Shown: piece after piece, positions 42,790-52,447 of the stretch
Layout of the letters: each line of letters starts with the position of its first letter
Position numbering within the stretch: the first letter of the stretch is position 1
Source: Marinimicrobium alkaliphilum
GTDB lineage: Bacteria > Pseudomonadota > Gammaproteobacteria > Pseudomonadales > Cellvibrionaceae
Assembly (NCBI RefSeq): GCF_003259155.1
Contig: NZ_QGMQ01000010.1
Span: 1-64,000 of the forward strand
Length of the DNA stretch: 64,000 nucleotides
Direction of reading: 5' to 3'
Translations under genes and position numbers: made by a program
Notes under the pieces: model-generated
What the model was told of the DNA's origin: nothing
Seen by the model: only the letters and a program-made list of their open reading frames with translations
Databases searched by the model: none

Positions 42790-45156
42790 CTACAAGTGAT
42801 CCGTGCCGGACACGTCACCGAGCACCCGAAACCAACGCTCAAGCTGATAGCCATCGCCGTCGATAAGGCGAAGCCGGTGCCAACCGGGCTCAAGGTTAAC
42901 GGCCTGCTCGTGATACACGCGGGTACGGCCCAGGTAGTGCCCATTGACGTGCCAGTGAAGTTCGCCTTCGGGGTTCCGATGTACGGCCTGCAGTATCGCC
43001 CGCCCCCGCCTACCGCTCAACTCCACAGGGATATAAACCTGACTGCCCTGACGCGGATAGAGCAGGTCCATCGGTTGATCGTCGGCGTAGCGATGCAACT
43101 GTCCCAGGCAATCCGGTCGCCAGGGCGGCATAGGGCGATAATCACTGTGATGCTGGCGCCAGAAATGCGCCTGGAGCGGCGGCAGGATAAACCAATCGGC
43201 AATCACCATTGCGCTTACCCGCTCACACCCGGCGTGAACCCGGTAGTGCTCGCTGGCATCGAGTTGAATACGCCGATGGTGTGGCGTTACTTGCTGGAAG
43301 TGGCTGATGCGGGGAACATCAATGTCACGCGCCTGACACTGGCCCCCGGCCAGATAACCGTCCGCCGTGCACACTGACGCCGTTCTTAATGCACCGGCCG
43401 GTCGTTCAAACCAGCGCTGGCGGCCCAGTTGTTCAAATACTTCAAACATGACCGGCGCGGCACTTTGCTGGCCACTGAGCGCTGACGCTGGCGCACCATC
43501 GGCGTTACCCGCCCACACCCCCACGGTGTAACGACCATTGCTGCCAATGGCCCAGGCATCGCGCAGACCGTAACTGGTGCCGGTTTTCCAGGCCACGGCC
43601 TGACTGCCACTGAAATCCCGCCACAGGGCATCGGTGCCCGGACGCACCACATTCAGAAACGCCTGAAGTGTCAGCCAGGCAGCCCCCTGCCCCAACCCGG
43701 GGTTACCCACGGGCGCATCCGATTCGTCGTGCAGCCGCCGAGCCTCGCCCGGCCAACGACCGTCGCGAGCAGCACTGGTCAGTCGGGCGTAAAGGTTGGC
43801 CTGTTCCCACAGCGTAGTTTCCGCTCCGCCCAGAATCAGACTGAGCCCATAGTCCTCTGCCGGACGGTGCAGCGTCGTCATGCCCAGCTCCTGGAGGCGA
43901 TGGTGCAGGCGCTCGATACCGTAGTCCCTGAGCATGTGCACGGCCGGGATGTTGAGTGAGCGCGCCAGCGCCTGATGCGCCGGCACCGCACCGCGATACT
44001 GGCGATCAAAATTCTCCGGGCGATAACCACCAAAATAAGCGGGCACATCGGGCACCAGAGTGGTGGGCAGCAACTCGCCCTCTTCGAGCATCAGGCCGTA
44101 CAGCAAAGGCTTCAATAAACTGCCAGAGGATCGGGGCCGCTGCACGATATCCACGTCCGGCGCATGATCATCACCCGCCGCCCAATTGCCCACATAGGCC
44201 CGGGTAACCATGCGCTGATGATCGATGACCACCAGCGACAGATTGCTGATCCCTTCGCGCATCAGACGCTCGCCATGCTGCTGGGCAATATCCAACGCCC
44301 GACGCTGCAACTGGGCATCGAGCGTGGTGGCAAACACGGCGCGTTCGGGCTGGGCCAAGGCCAATGTGGTCAAAAGGTGCGGCGCTAAACGCGGCAAGGG
44401 GCGGGGCCTTTCCGGCAGCGGTTCACGCAACGCCAGGGAGAGATCCAGTTCTTCGATAATGCCCGCCGCCGCCAGGTCGCGTAGCAGTTGATCCCGTTTA
44501 ACCCTCAACCTGTCCCGGCTGCGTCCGGGATGAATCAGTGCCGGGCTGTTGGGCAGCACCGCCAGGGTTGCGGCTTCGGCCCAGGATAATGCCTCGGGCT
44601 CACGGCCAAAATAACGCCAAGCGGCCGCCCGCAAGCCCACCACATTACCGCCGAAAGGTGCATGACTGGCGTACAGGGTAAGCAGCTCATCCTTGCTGAA
44701 ATGCCACTCCAGTTGCAGTGCCCTCAATGCCTCGCGGGATTTATGCCCAAGCGTGCGCGGCGGGTTTCCGTGGAGCATCCGGGCCAACTGCATGGTGAGC
44801 GTACTGCCTCCACTCACCACCCGACCTGCCCGTCGATTGTCGCGCGCGGCCCGGACGATGGCCAGGGGATCAATACCCGGGTGACGAGTAAAGCGCCGGT
44901 CTTCAAAGTGCAGCAGCGCCTGACGGTACTTGTCCGGGACTTCAGCCACCGGCTCAAACCACCACTGCTGATTGCCACCCACCCGCGCGCCCAACAGTTC
45001 ACCGTCGTCCGCGAGTAACACTCGAGCATACGCCTGGTGCGCCAGATTTTGGGGCAGCGGCCAGAACTGCAGTAAAAGCACCGCTATTGCCGATGCCGCC
45101 AAAAACAGTCCAAGCAATACCTGGACAGAGCGGCGGGTCAATCGCAGGATACTCAC
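42790..45156 (-). CDS. pbpC: Penicillin-binding protein 1C
   Basis: A 788-residue class-A PBP that would make peptidoglycan strands. One membrane helix (residues 13-33) is followed by a GT51 glycosyltransferase domain (FEDRRFTRHPGIDP; GGSTLTMQLARML) and a transpeptidase domain with SLLK as the active-site SxxK, SLN and the KTGTS box. A C-terminal BiPBP_C domain ends the protein. In E. coli PbpC pairs with the alpha-2-macroglobulin YfhM, and that gene precedes it here by 12 nt. The start is a GTG (45156) with AGGGGG upstream. Confidence 0.93.
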   Translation of the reverse strand: MSILRLTRRSVQVLLGLFLAASAIAVLLLQFWPLPQNLAHQAYARVLLADDGELLGARVGGNQQWWFEPVAEVPDKYRQALLHFEDRRFTRHPGIDPLAIVRAARDNRRAGRVVSGGSTLTMQLARMLHGNPPRTLGHKSREALRALQLEWHFSKDELLTLYASHAPFGGNVVGLRAAAWRYFGREPEALSWAEAATLAVLPNSPALIHPGRSRDRLRVKRDQLLRDLAAAGIIEELDLSLALREPLPERPRPLPRLAPHLLTTLALAQPERAVFATTLDAQLQRRALDIAQQHGERLMREGISNLSLVVIDHQRMVTRAYVGNWAAGDDHAPDVDIVQRPRSSGSLLKPLLYGLMLEEGELLPTTLVPDVPAYFGGYRPENFDRQYRGAVPAHQALARSLNIPAVHMLRDYGIERLHHRLQELGMTTLHRPAEDYGLSLILGGAETTLWEQANLYARLTSAARDGRWPGEARRLHDESDAPVGNPGLGQGAAWLTLQAFLNVVRPGTDALWRDFSGSQAVAWKTGTSYGLRDAWAIGSNGRYTVGVWAGNADGAPASALSGQQSAAPVMFEVFEQLGRQRWFERPAGALRTASVCTADGYLAGGQCQARDIDVPRISHFQQVTPHHRRIQLDASEHYRVHAGCERVSAMVIADWFILPPLQAHFWRQHHSDYRPMPPWRPDCLGQLHRYADDQPMDLLYPRQGSQVYIPVELSGRRGRAILQAVHRNPEGELHWHVNGHYLGRTRVYHEQAVNLEPGWHRLRLIDGDGYQLERWFRVLGDVSGTDHL

Positions 45157-45168
45157 AGCGTCAGCCCC

Positions 45169-48100
45169 CTAGTCGCCTTGGACGACCCGCACCCACTGAC
45201 CCGCCGTGCCGGCATTGATACGCTCATCGTACATGGCTTCGGCGCGCCAGCCGGGCAGGTAAAACTCTCCGGCGTAAGAGGCGTTGAGCAGCACCCGCAG
45301 GGTGACCCGTTCCTGGCGCTCATCGTCGTAGCGCCACTGCCAAACGTGGTCACGCCACAGACTGAAATAACCCAGCACCCGGTCGTCGCGGATATCCAGA
45401 TAGTCAAAACCTTCCGGCGCATCGCCACCCTCCAGACGCTCGTTGCGAATTTGCCAACCGCTGGGCATCACCAGACTGAGGGCAATATCCTCCAACCGGG
45501 CGCGACCGATGGCTGCAAAGTCGGCGGACACACTCACCTCGGCGACAAAGTCAGTGCCCTGAGGCAGCTCATTCACACTGAGAGGATCACCCGCTAACGA
45601 CGCAAAACGCACCTGTAGATCAAGCCCTTCTGCCTCGGCCTGCTCCTGCGCCGCAGCGGGCGTCCCACGATTGCTGAGCAGAACGCGTAAATTCTGCTCA
45701 CTGTCATTCCGTACGGCCACCTGTGTGCTGATCAAACGCTGACGATACCAATGATTGAGGCTCTCGACGTCCTGCCAATCACCATCGGTGTCGAGCGCAA
45801 AACGCATCGGTTGGTCCGCATCCAGCTCACCGGCAAAGGTCGAGAGTGCGACCAGGGACCAAGCCACAGACTGGGTGCTCAACCAATCGTTATCCGACAG
45901 CGCCCGAGCAACCCGCTCGGCCTGATCCCAGGCTTTTTCCGTGTTACCTGCCTGGACCTGGACCAGCAGGTCAATCGCCCGGTCACGCAGGGCCGAACCA
46001 TAGGTGTACCCCGGATCATCATACATCGGCACCTGACCATCAGCGGGCATCAATGCCCGTCCGGCGTCCGACAGCCCCAGGTGAAAGTAAGCGCTCGCGA
46101 GGAGTCGCCGGGCGGTACTCGAGCGCTCATCATCGTCCTGCCGCAACTGCTCACGCAGGCGGTTCATGGCCGGCGTTTCCGCCTCACCCGCCAGGGCCAG
46201 TACATAAAGCCGGTAAGCCTGGACCTGCTGGCGATATCCCTCACCGCCAAATTGGCGCGCCAGTTGACGCTCGTGGCTGAGCCACCGGCTCAGCACCTCC
46301 GGCGAAACCCCATGGCCACTGCGACGCGCTTCGGTCAGAAAATGCCCCGCATACAGGGACGCCCACTCGTTGGCATAACGTTCTCCGGGCCAGTAGCTGA
46401 AAGCACCACTGCTCAACTGCAAGCGGCTCAAACGCTCTATCGCCGCTTGAAGGTTGACGTCGCGCTCTTGCATTTGAGCATCAGAAAGCGTCACCAGCCG
46501 ATCGAGATACAACTGTGGAAAGGCGCCCGACGTCACCTGCTCCAGACACCCGTGCGGGTAGTTGAGCAGGTAACCCAAGCGCTGCTCCAGGTTGAGCGAC
46601 GGCAGCCGACTCACTTCCACACTGGCGTCATTGGTGCCCGCCAACCCGTGAGCCTCAAGGCTGGACTGCCATTGTTCCCCAGGCGCCAGGAGCACCTGCT
46701 CCCGACGGACCGACGGCGGGTTGGGCGCGCGCGATTCGATGGTGAGGGTCTGGCTGGCGGTTTCATCGCCACTGCGGGCCGTTACCGTAACCTCGCCGAA
46801 ACCCACCTGATCCTTGACCCGCAAACGCAGTTGCGCGATCGCCTCCTGCCGCCCGTCCATAGCGAGCTCTGCCTCCCCTTGCTCAAGGACAAACAAATCA
46901 CTGGTACGGGTATCGAGGGTGACACTGTCGATGGTCTCATCCGTCGCAAAAACCTGAACCGGCAATGCAATGGTTTCGCCCGGGCCGACTACTCGGGGCA
47001 AAGTCGCGAGCAGACTGAGTGGCTGCGTTACCGTGACTGGGCGCTCGGCCTTGCCGTAAGCACCCTGATCCCCGGCCACCAGCATCAGGCGGACCTCGCC
47101 CAGATAGGGCGGCAGTTCAAGCGTATGCGTCTGAGTTTGCCCCGCGTCAAGCGTAAATGGCCCGAGAAATTTAACCACCGGCGGGAAACGGCGCTCGCGA
47201 GGGTTGGCGTCCGCCTCGTCGTCGGCGTCACTGCCACCGATGGCAAGCACACGCTGCAAGGAAGCACCGTAGGCTCCCACCACCTGATCAAACAAATCCC
47301 AGGTGTGCACGCCCAGGGCCTCACGTCGATAAAAATGGCCGTGTGGGTCGGGCGTCCGATAGCCGGTAATGCCCAGCAAACCTTCGTCCACCAGTGCCAA
47401 TGTGTAAGTCATGGGTCGACCCGACGCTTCGTTCACGTGAACGTCGAAGCGCGATTCCGGACGAACCTCTTCCGGGGCATCCAACTCTGGCGTGAGACGA
47501 GTCGCAGGATCTTCCACTCGCAGAGGCACAACGCCGTACAGCCGCATGGGGGCATCACTGGTGCGTTGCTGGTGAGGCAACAGCAACGCAACGTGGACAT
47601 AGACATTGGGCGTCATCGCCGTCGTGACGGGAATCGATAGCTCCGTTTGTCCGGGCGCCAGGTCGACCCAGCGCCGCTCAAGTACCCGCCGTCCGTTCTC
47701 CAGGCTGAGCAGCACACGACCGCTCGCCAGCTCCGGCAGCCGGACGCTCGCCGTGTCTCCAACGGCATAGCGTTCTTTGTCGGTCGACAACATCAACTGC
47801 GTGGCGCTTGCCGGGTTAACCGACTCGCGCGAACTCCAACCCAAGTACACCAACTCCCCGGCGCAATGGCCGCCCTCCGCATCGCACACCCGCAGAAGAT
47901 AGCGGCCCCACTCGTACTGATCTTTGGCCAACAGCCATTGGGCGCGCCCCTGAGCATCCGTCTGCACGCGCTGATCGGCTACCGGTGCGCGACTTTCAGT
48001 GGCGACAAAGCTGGCGAGGTTATCGCGACCCCGATCCCACCACCAACGCCAATCGACTTTGTAGAGCGTGACATCCAGCTCGCGATCGGCCAGCGGTGTG

Positions 48101-50496
48101 CCACCACTGGACAGGCTCTGAAAGGTCACCTGATGATCCTGGTCGCGGGCAATCGCCCCGTGATAACCGCGTCCCTCTGGGACATGGACGCCGACCCACT
48201 GCTCAAAAGGCAAATAATCAAACCGGCGAAGGCCGGTGCTGAAGGCGCCACCCGGTTCGAAAACCCGATTGATAAAAACCGCCGACAACTGACCCGGCGG
48301 CGGCGAAGCCAGGGGTAAATTCACCGGAAACGTTACTTTGCCATCGGCGTCCAGACTGCCCTCAAACAGCGGCTGTGTCGCGCTGGCAAACTCCCGCGCC
48401 GGATCGTCAAAGGTGAACTGGCTGTAACCCTCAAACCGAGTGGCTTTGGGTTGCAGGCGCACCTCAGTGTCCGCCCGCAGGTGCGCCGCAGTCGCACCGT
48501 GCAACCACTGGGCGGACAGCTCGGCCTGAGCGGGCATCGCATCAAGCCGCAAGGGGGTTTCCTCGAAGGCCAAGTCCAACCGCAACCGATTGGGCATGAT
48601 AGTTTCGATTTTAAGCAGTTTATCGAAGTACCGGTTACCAAGGTGTACCACCGCCCGCCAATTCCCGGTCGGCGCCGTGTCTTCAGTTCGCAGGGTGAAA
48701 CGGTAAAAACCATTGACCGATTCCCGGGCCAACTGACTGTCGACTTTTCGACCCTGGGGGTCAAACAGATCCAGCGACACCGGGTGGTCTTCCGGCCACA
48801 GGCCGTCCTGGTCCTCAAGAATGAAGGTCAGGTGAATATCATCTCCCGGCCGCCAAACATCCCGCTCACCGTAAATAAAGCCCTTCAGGCCATCGCGTAC
48901 CGGCTCACCCTGCACGTCAAATTGATTGGTGGGCAAAGCCTCATTGCGCGCCAGGCGCAAATACCCGCGACTGTCATCGTGCTCGGCCACCAGATAAAAC
49001 GGCTGGCCGTCGGCGCGGATCGAAGCCATGCCGTAAGCATCGGTGCGTCCTTCACCAATGCGTTGCTGCTGAAAGTTGTATACCCGAATCCGCGTGTCGG
49101 GCATGGGCTCGGTATCGAGCAGACGGGTGACGACCACCTCTACCTGCCGGTCACCGCCAAGCTTGGCCAGCAGGCCCAGGTTGGATACCTGAAACGAGCG
49201 CCGGGCGCTGACTTGGTTACTGTACCGATAATAGCTTTCATGGCAGGGGTTGTTGCGCTCGCTGTACACCCAGTAACCCCGCGATTCGTAATACGCCCGG
49301 TACCAGCTCGGGTGGGCTGCGCCCTGATGCGACCAGTCGCCCTCGTGGCTCTCGGGCGCCGGGTCTTCTGGCCGGTCGGGCCGCGGGCCATCGCAGGGAT
49401 AGAGTGAATTGCTGCGATCGACACGCAATACCAGTTGTACCAGTCCTTCCGGGTGCGCCGCCATCAGTTCGGTAAGGTCCAGGTTGAAGCGCTCCCAACC
49501 ATCGGTGGCAGGCTCGGGCAAGGTGTAGGTCTTGCGCCACAGGTAGCGCCCGGTGCGGTCGTCCAACCGGGCATCGGTGAGGCTATTGTGCTGTAGGTGC
49601 TGCCCGATGTTACCTTCAAAGACTTTGAAAGCCGTGACCTGGACAGAATCGACACTGGCCGCCTCAAAGGGCACCGAGATCTGACGAGCCGGCGGCAGAA
49701 TGCTGCTGCTACTCAAAAAACGTACGCCGGGGGAAATCAGCGTCAGCCTCAGCTCTTGCTCATGGCTCTCGCTCAAACGTCGCCCCCGGCTGCTGCGCAG
49801 CAGGTCGCTGACCTGCAAAAGTACCTGGCCGTCCAATTGCTCGCGTGGGAACAGGCGCAGGCGACTGCCGTCGACCCGGGTGCGCACCTCAGCGCCGCCG
49901 AGCTGCACCAGTCCGCCCAGGTTTTGATTCGGATCGAGCGGTTGGGAAAAGCTGACCTCCACATACATCTGACCCTCGCGCACCACGCGAGCACCGGTAA
50001 CGGTGAATGTATCCCGCGCCGGGAGCGTCACATTGCGCTGACCGACCTGATCTGATCCGATTGCCGTGCCATCCCAGGAAATCCGCAGTTCCTGAGGCTG
50101 GTCGGTTTGCGTCATAGCCGAAAGAATAAACCCGAACCGCACCGAATCAGCCGTCTCGCGCCAGGTAATCGATACCGCCTCGTCCTCCAGCTCTGCACTC
50201 AGGATTTTTTTGATCGCTTCCAGGTCCGCCCCATCTGGGGTAAAGACCTCGCCGGAAAGCCGCAGCGAGTCACCGCTTGTGGTCGGCGCAAGACCTTCGA
50301 TGGTCAGCTCAAAAATGGCGTGAGGTTTGACGGGCCCATCGCCAGCGACACCCCTGGGCGTCGACTCGCCCGGAGACTGCGCCGGGGCGGGTTCCTCTTG
50401 GGGGCTGCACCCCACGAATAATCCGACAAACGCGATCAGCAAAGCCCGACTCAGTCGCGCGATCACAATCCTGGTGAAGCCAAAGTACGTGTCCAT
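45169..50496 (-). CDS. yfhM: Bacterial alpha-2-macroglobulin (YfhM type) lipoprotein
   Basis: A 1775-residue periplasmic lipoprotein (lipobox FVGC at about residue 30) that traps attacking proteases. Many macroglobulin beta-sandwich domains fill the first ~1,200 residues. The intact thioester motif GCLEQ lies near residue 1315, in NYPHGCLEQVTS, followed by the all-helical thioester domain and a C-terminal receptor-like domain. YfhM has the thioester, whereas the related YfaS lacks it. It is longer than E. coli YfhM (1653). The ATG at 50496 begins the signal peptide. It pairs with pbpC, which would repair the wall after a breach. Confidence 0.92.
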   Translation of the reverse strand: MDTYFGFTRIVIARLSRALLIAFVGLFVGCSPQEEPAPAQSPGESTPRGVAGDGPVKPHAIFELTIEGLAPTTSGDSLRLSGEVFTPDGADLEAIKKILSAELEDEAVSITWRETADSVRFGFILSAMTQTDQPQELRISWDGTAIGSDQVGQRNVTLPARDTFTVTGARVVREGQMYVEVSFSQPLDPNQNLGGLVQLGGAEVRTRVDGSRLRLFPREQLDGQVLLQVSDLLRSSRGRRLSESHEQELRLTLISPGVRFLSSSSILPPARQISVPFEAASVDSVQVTAFKVFEGNIGQHLQHNSLTDARLDDRTGRYLWRKTYTLPEPATDGWERFNLDLTELMAAHPEGLVQLVLRVDRSNSLYPCDGPRPDRPEDPAPESHEGDWSHQGAAHPSWYRAYYESRGYWVYSERNNPCHESYYRYSNQVSARRSFQVSNLGLLAKLGGDRQVEVVVTRLLDTEPMPDTRIRVYNFQQQRIGEGRTDAYGMASIRADGQPFYLVAEHDDSRGYLRLARNEALPTNQFDVQGEPVRDGLKGFIYGERDVWRPGDDIHLTFILEDQDGLWPEDHPVSLDLFDPQGRKVDSQLARESVNGFYRFTLRTEDTAPTGNWRAVVHLGNRYFDKLLKIETIMPNRLRLDLAFEETPLRLDAMPAQAELSAQWLHGATAAHLRADTEVRLQPKATRFEGYSQFTFDDPAREFASATQPLFEGSLDADGKVTFPVNLPLASPPPGQLSAVFINRVFEPGGAFSTGLRRFDYLPFEQWVGVHVPEGRGYHGAIARDQDHQVTFQSLSSGGTPLADRELDVTLYKVDWRWWWDRGRDNLASFVATESRAPVADQRVQTDAQGRAQWLLAKDQYEWGRYLLRVCDAEGGHCAGELVYLGWSSRESVNPASATQLMLSTDKERYAVGDTASVRLPELASGRVLLSLENGRRVLERRWVDLAPGQTELSIPVTTAMTPNVYVHVALLLPHQQRTSDAPMRLYGVVPLRVEDPATRLTPELDAPEEVRPESRFDVHVNEASGRPMTYTLALVDEGLLGITGYRTPDPHGHFYRREALGVHTWDLFDQVVGAYGASLQRVLAIGGSDADDEADANPRERRFPPVVKFLGPFTLDAGQTQTHTLELPPYLGEVRLMLVAGDQGAYGKAERPVTVTQPLSLLATLPRVVGPGETIALPVQVFATDETIDSVTLDTRTSDLFVLEQGEAELAMDGRQEAIAQLRLRVKDQVGFGEVTVTARSGDETASQTLTIESRAPNPPSVRREQVLLAPGEQWQSSLEAHGLAGTNDASVEVSRLPSLNLEQRLGYLLNYPHGCLEQVTSGAFPQLYLDRLVTLSDAQMQERDVNLQAAIERLSRLQLSSGAFSYWPGERYANEWASLYAGHFLTEARRSGHGVSPEVLSRWLSHERQLARQFGGEGYRQQVQAYRLYVLALAGEAETPAMNRLREQLRQDDDERSSTARRLLASAYFHLGLSDAGRALMPADGQVPMYDDPGYTYGSALRDRAIDLLVQVQAGNTEKAWDQAERVARALSDNDWLSTQSVAWSLVALSTFAGELDADQPMRFALDTDGDWQDVESLNHWYRQRLISTQVAVRNDSEQNLRVLLSNRGTPAAAQEQAEAEGLDLQVRFASLAGDPLSVNELPQGTDFVAEVSVSADFAAIGRARLEDIALSLVMPSGWQIRNERLEGGDAPEGFDYLDIRDDRVLGYFSLWRDHVWQWRYDDERQERVTLRVLLNASYAGEFYLPGWRAEAMYDERINAGTAGQWVRVVQGD

Positions 50497-50761
50497 GGAA
50501 GCCTCTGGGGTATTTTTTACTGGGTGGTCATTGAAGGCCTAGTGTAGCGAAAAAATGTCAGAAATAGAGGAAAACTGGGGGATATCGCTCATTATCACTC
50601 TAAAATCAGAGCGGCTGGCTGAGCTCTGGGGCCACACCAACACGCAACTCTCGACGGTCAAACCGCTCTGTTAGCAACAGCAATAACACATTGGGAAAAG
50701 TCATCAATAGCACGCCGAATAGTCGATTTGCTCGAAACAATACCGAGAAGGAGATGCCAAG

Positions 50762-51292
50762 CTAGTCCTGCATCCCTCTGAGATACCTGTTCACTTTATT
50801 GATATTGTCATCGGTCGGGTATCGGAGCATTCTCGCCAAGCCATCGTTGTTACAGTACGCTTTATCAGAAACCCAATAGCTCGTATGGATTTTCGGCGTG
50901 TAGAGGCTGTCCCGCATACCACACTTCACATAACCCGCGTCCAGTGCAGACTGATGCCAGTAATAGCTAAAACCCATCCCACCCAGAAAGATCAGTACAA
51001 CACCAGCGATACTTGTCCAGTTGCAATAGGGAAGCAATTTTCGGTAAAGGTGCTTCCTATACAGAAAAGCAAACATGGACAAAGAAAATAGAAAAACGCC
51101 CCCCCCGGCAACTATTGCACCCGGCAGATATCCATGCGCTGTACGGACAGCAATAACGGCGTCTCCGCTACGCAAAGCTTGTAACTGTTTGCTCACATCT
51201 CCGATTAAGAAGTAGGACATTGCCACGACCAGGGCCCCGCTAATAATCGCCACCAGGCTGACCATAACGAGCTTTTTAGCTAAAACAGCCAT
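50762..51292 (-). CDS. Membrane protein, putative immunity partner of cassette 2
   Basis: A 176-residue protein with three membrane helices (about 10-30, 56-77 and 91-112) and a polar C-terminal domain with two cysteines (VKCGMRD and KAYCNND) that probably face the periplasm. Its ATG (51292) overlaps the end of the upstream gene by 13 nt, so translation is coupled. Layout suggests an immunity protein against the product of that gene. The alpha-2-macroglobulin gene starts 266 nt further on in the same direction. I do not recognise the family. Confidence 0.6.
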   Translation of the reverse strand: MAVLAKKLVMVSLVAIISGALVVAMSYFLIGDVSKQLQALRSGDAVIAVRTAHGYLPGAIVAGGGVFLFSLSMFAFLYRKHLYRKLLPYCNWTSIAGVVLIFLGGMGFSYYWHQSALDAGYVKCGMRDSLYTPKIHTSYWVSDKAYCNNDGLARMLRYPTDDNINKVNRYLRGMQD

Positions 51293-52206
51293 TTTGAGTT
51301 TAGCCCCTGCCTTAGAGTTCTTACTTTGCTAAAAATAAAGCGCTTAACAGACTTTCGGACAGCTCTTCCCGTCTCTTCAATGACGTAATAGATGCCATCC
51401 GCTATGGTTTCATCGAGATTTCTGACGCTGTTTTCATAGTGCTCAATAAAACTCACTATTCTCTCTACTTCTTCATCAAAACCGCTTCGGTTTAGCATCC
51501 AAGCAACCCCAACACATACAACCAGCCCCGCAGCTATTGGAAGGATTACGGGCGAGGCTCCAAACACAGCAAGAGCCGTAGCGGCCGCACCCTTAGCCGC
51601 GAGGTAGCCTGCAATGCTAGCCAGCGCGATCTTCGTAGCATCAATCGAAACATTAACCACCCAATTGGACCAGCGATAGCTCTCTTCAAAAACCCAGTGA
51701 ATAGTGTGAAGGCTTACGGAAAATATCATCGATATAACAAAACCGGATTTAGCCCCTCTCTTTAGAGCCTGCCCGCCTATTCCAAACTTCATTATCTTGG
51801 TGTTCGTCGCCAGGTATCGGGTTCCCTTTAGAACCGCGCGCAACTTATGATTACCCTTGAAAATAATATATTGCTTTCCAGCCCGAGAGGTAATGTAGTA
51901 TTCAGACATTATATTGCCTGAACGAACCAAATCTCTTGCCAAGATAGTTAATACGGCTGCGCCCTTCGCATTAACAGCATGGTCTCGGGCAGCACCGAGA
52001 GATAGTTCAGAGAGCTCTACCCCAAGGTCTCGAAGGTCTTCGGCAACATTCCTTTCAGACCGTCCAGTGGAGCGCTGAAGCGCAATCCATACTTCGAGCA
52101 ACTCATCAGCGCTCAACGTATAGATGTCTACTTCTTTATAGTCTGTCCGGGGTCTTAGCTTTCGATCGCGATAAGAGGTATGCGCTGGAGGCGGCGGGTA
52201 AATCAT
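51280..52206 (-). CDS. Putative membrane-active toxin/effector of cassette 2
   Basis: A 308-residue protein with no signal peptide. Residues 1-120 are polar. Then come KGTRYLATNTKIMKFGIGG and a hydrophobic segment SGFVISMIFSVSLHTI, and a long Ala/Gly/Val-rich stretch (about 193-238, including GAAATALAVFGASPVILPIAAG). The last 60 residues are helical and basic. Together with the partner it mirrors cassette 1. I prefer the ATG at 52206 (MIYPPPPAHTSY), with GGGAG seven bases upstream, over 52257, which has no ribosome-binding site. The resemblance to predicted type VI membrane effectors is by pattern only. Confidence 0.5.
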   Translation of the reverse strand: MIYPPPPAHTSYRDRKLRPRTDYKEVDIYTLSADELLEVWIALQRSTGRSERNVAEDLRDLGVELSELSLGAARDHAVNAKGAAVLTILARDLVRSGNIMSEYYITSRAGKQYIIFKGNHKLRAVLKGTRYLATNTKIMKFGIGGQALKRGAKSGFVISMIFSVSLHTIHWVFEESYRWSNWVVNVSIDATKIALASIAGYLAAKGAAATALAVFGASPVILPIAAGLVVCVGVAWMLNRSGFDEEVERIVSFIEHYENSVRNLDETIADGIYYVIEETGRAVRKSVKRFIFSKVRTLRQGLNSKWLF

Positions 52207-52397
52207 CAACTTACTCCCTGTTGAATGTCTTGAGCTTGGAAATATGTTATCCGACATCAACAACAACGATCAATAGATATCAGCTTTTTCATCGAGATCT
52301 CAGCGAATACCGTGACACGGTTCCCACCTTTCGGCACAAATTTATAAGCTAGCTGAATAGCCATGGGGTTGGTATATCTGACTTTTAGATTTCCATA

Positions 52398-52432
52398 AAA
52401 AAAAAGGGCCGCACGTTAGTGCGACCCTTTTT
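52398..52432. terminator. Bidirectional terminator between pectinesterase and cassette 2
   Basis: AAAAAGGGCCGCAC-GTTA-GTGCGACCCTTTTT forms a strong hairpin with an A-run on the left and a T-run on the right, so it can end transcription in either direction. It lies 16 nt after the pectinesterase stop and upstream of the cassette 2 effector gene. That gene therefore has its own promoter in the AT-rich region 52207-52397. Confidence 0.85.
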
Positions 52433-52447
52433 CAAGTGCCAGGAGGA

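Noticed and set aside
45751-47640. 629-aa plus-strand frame
   Set aside because: Antisense to the alpha-2-macroglobulin gene, whose thioester region is intact.
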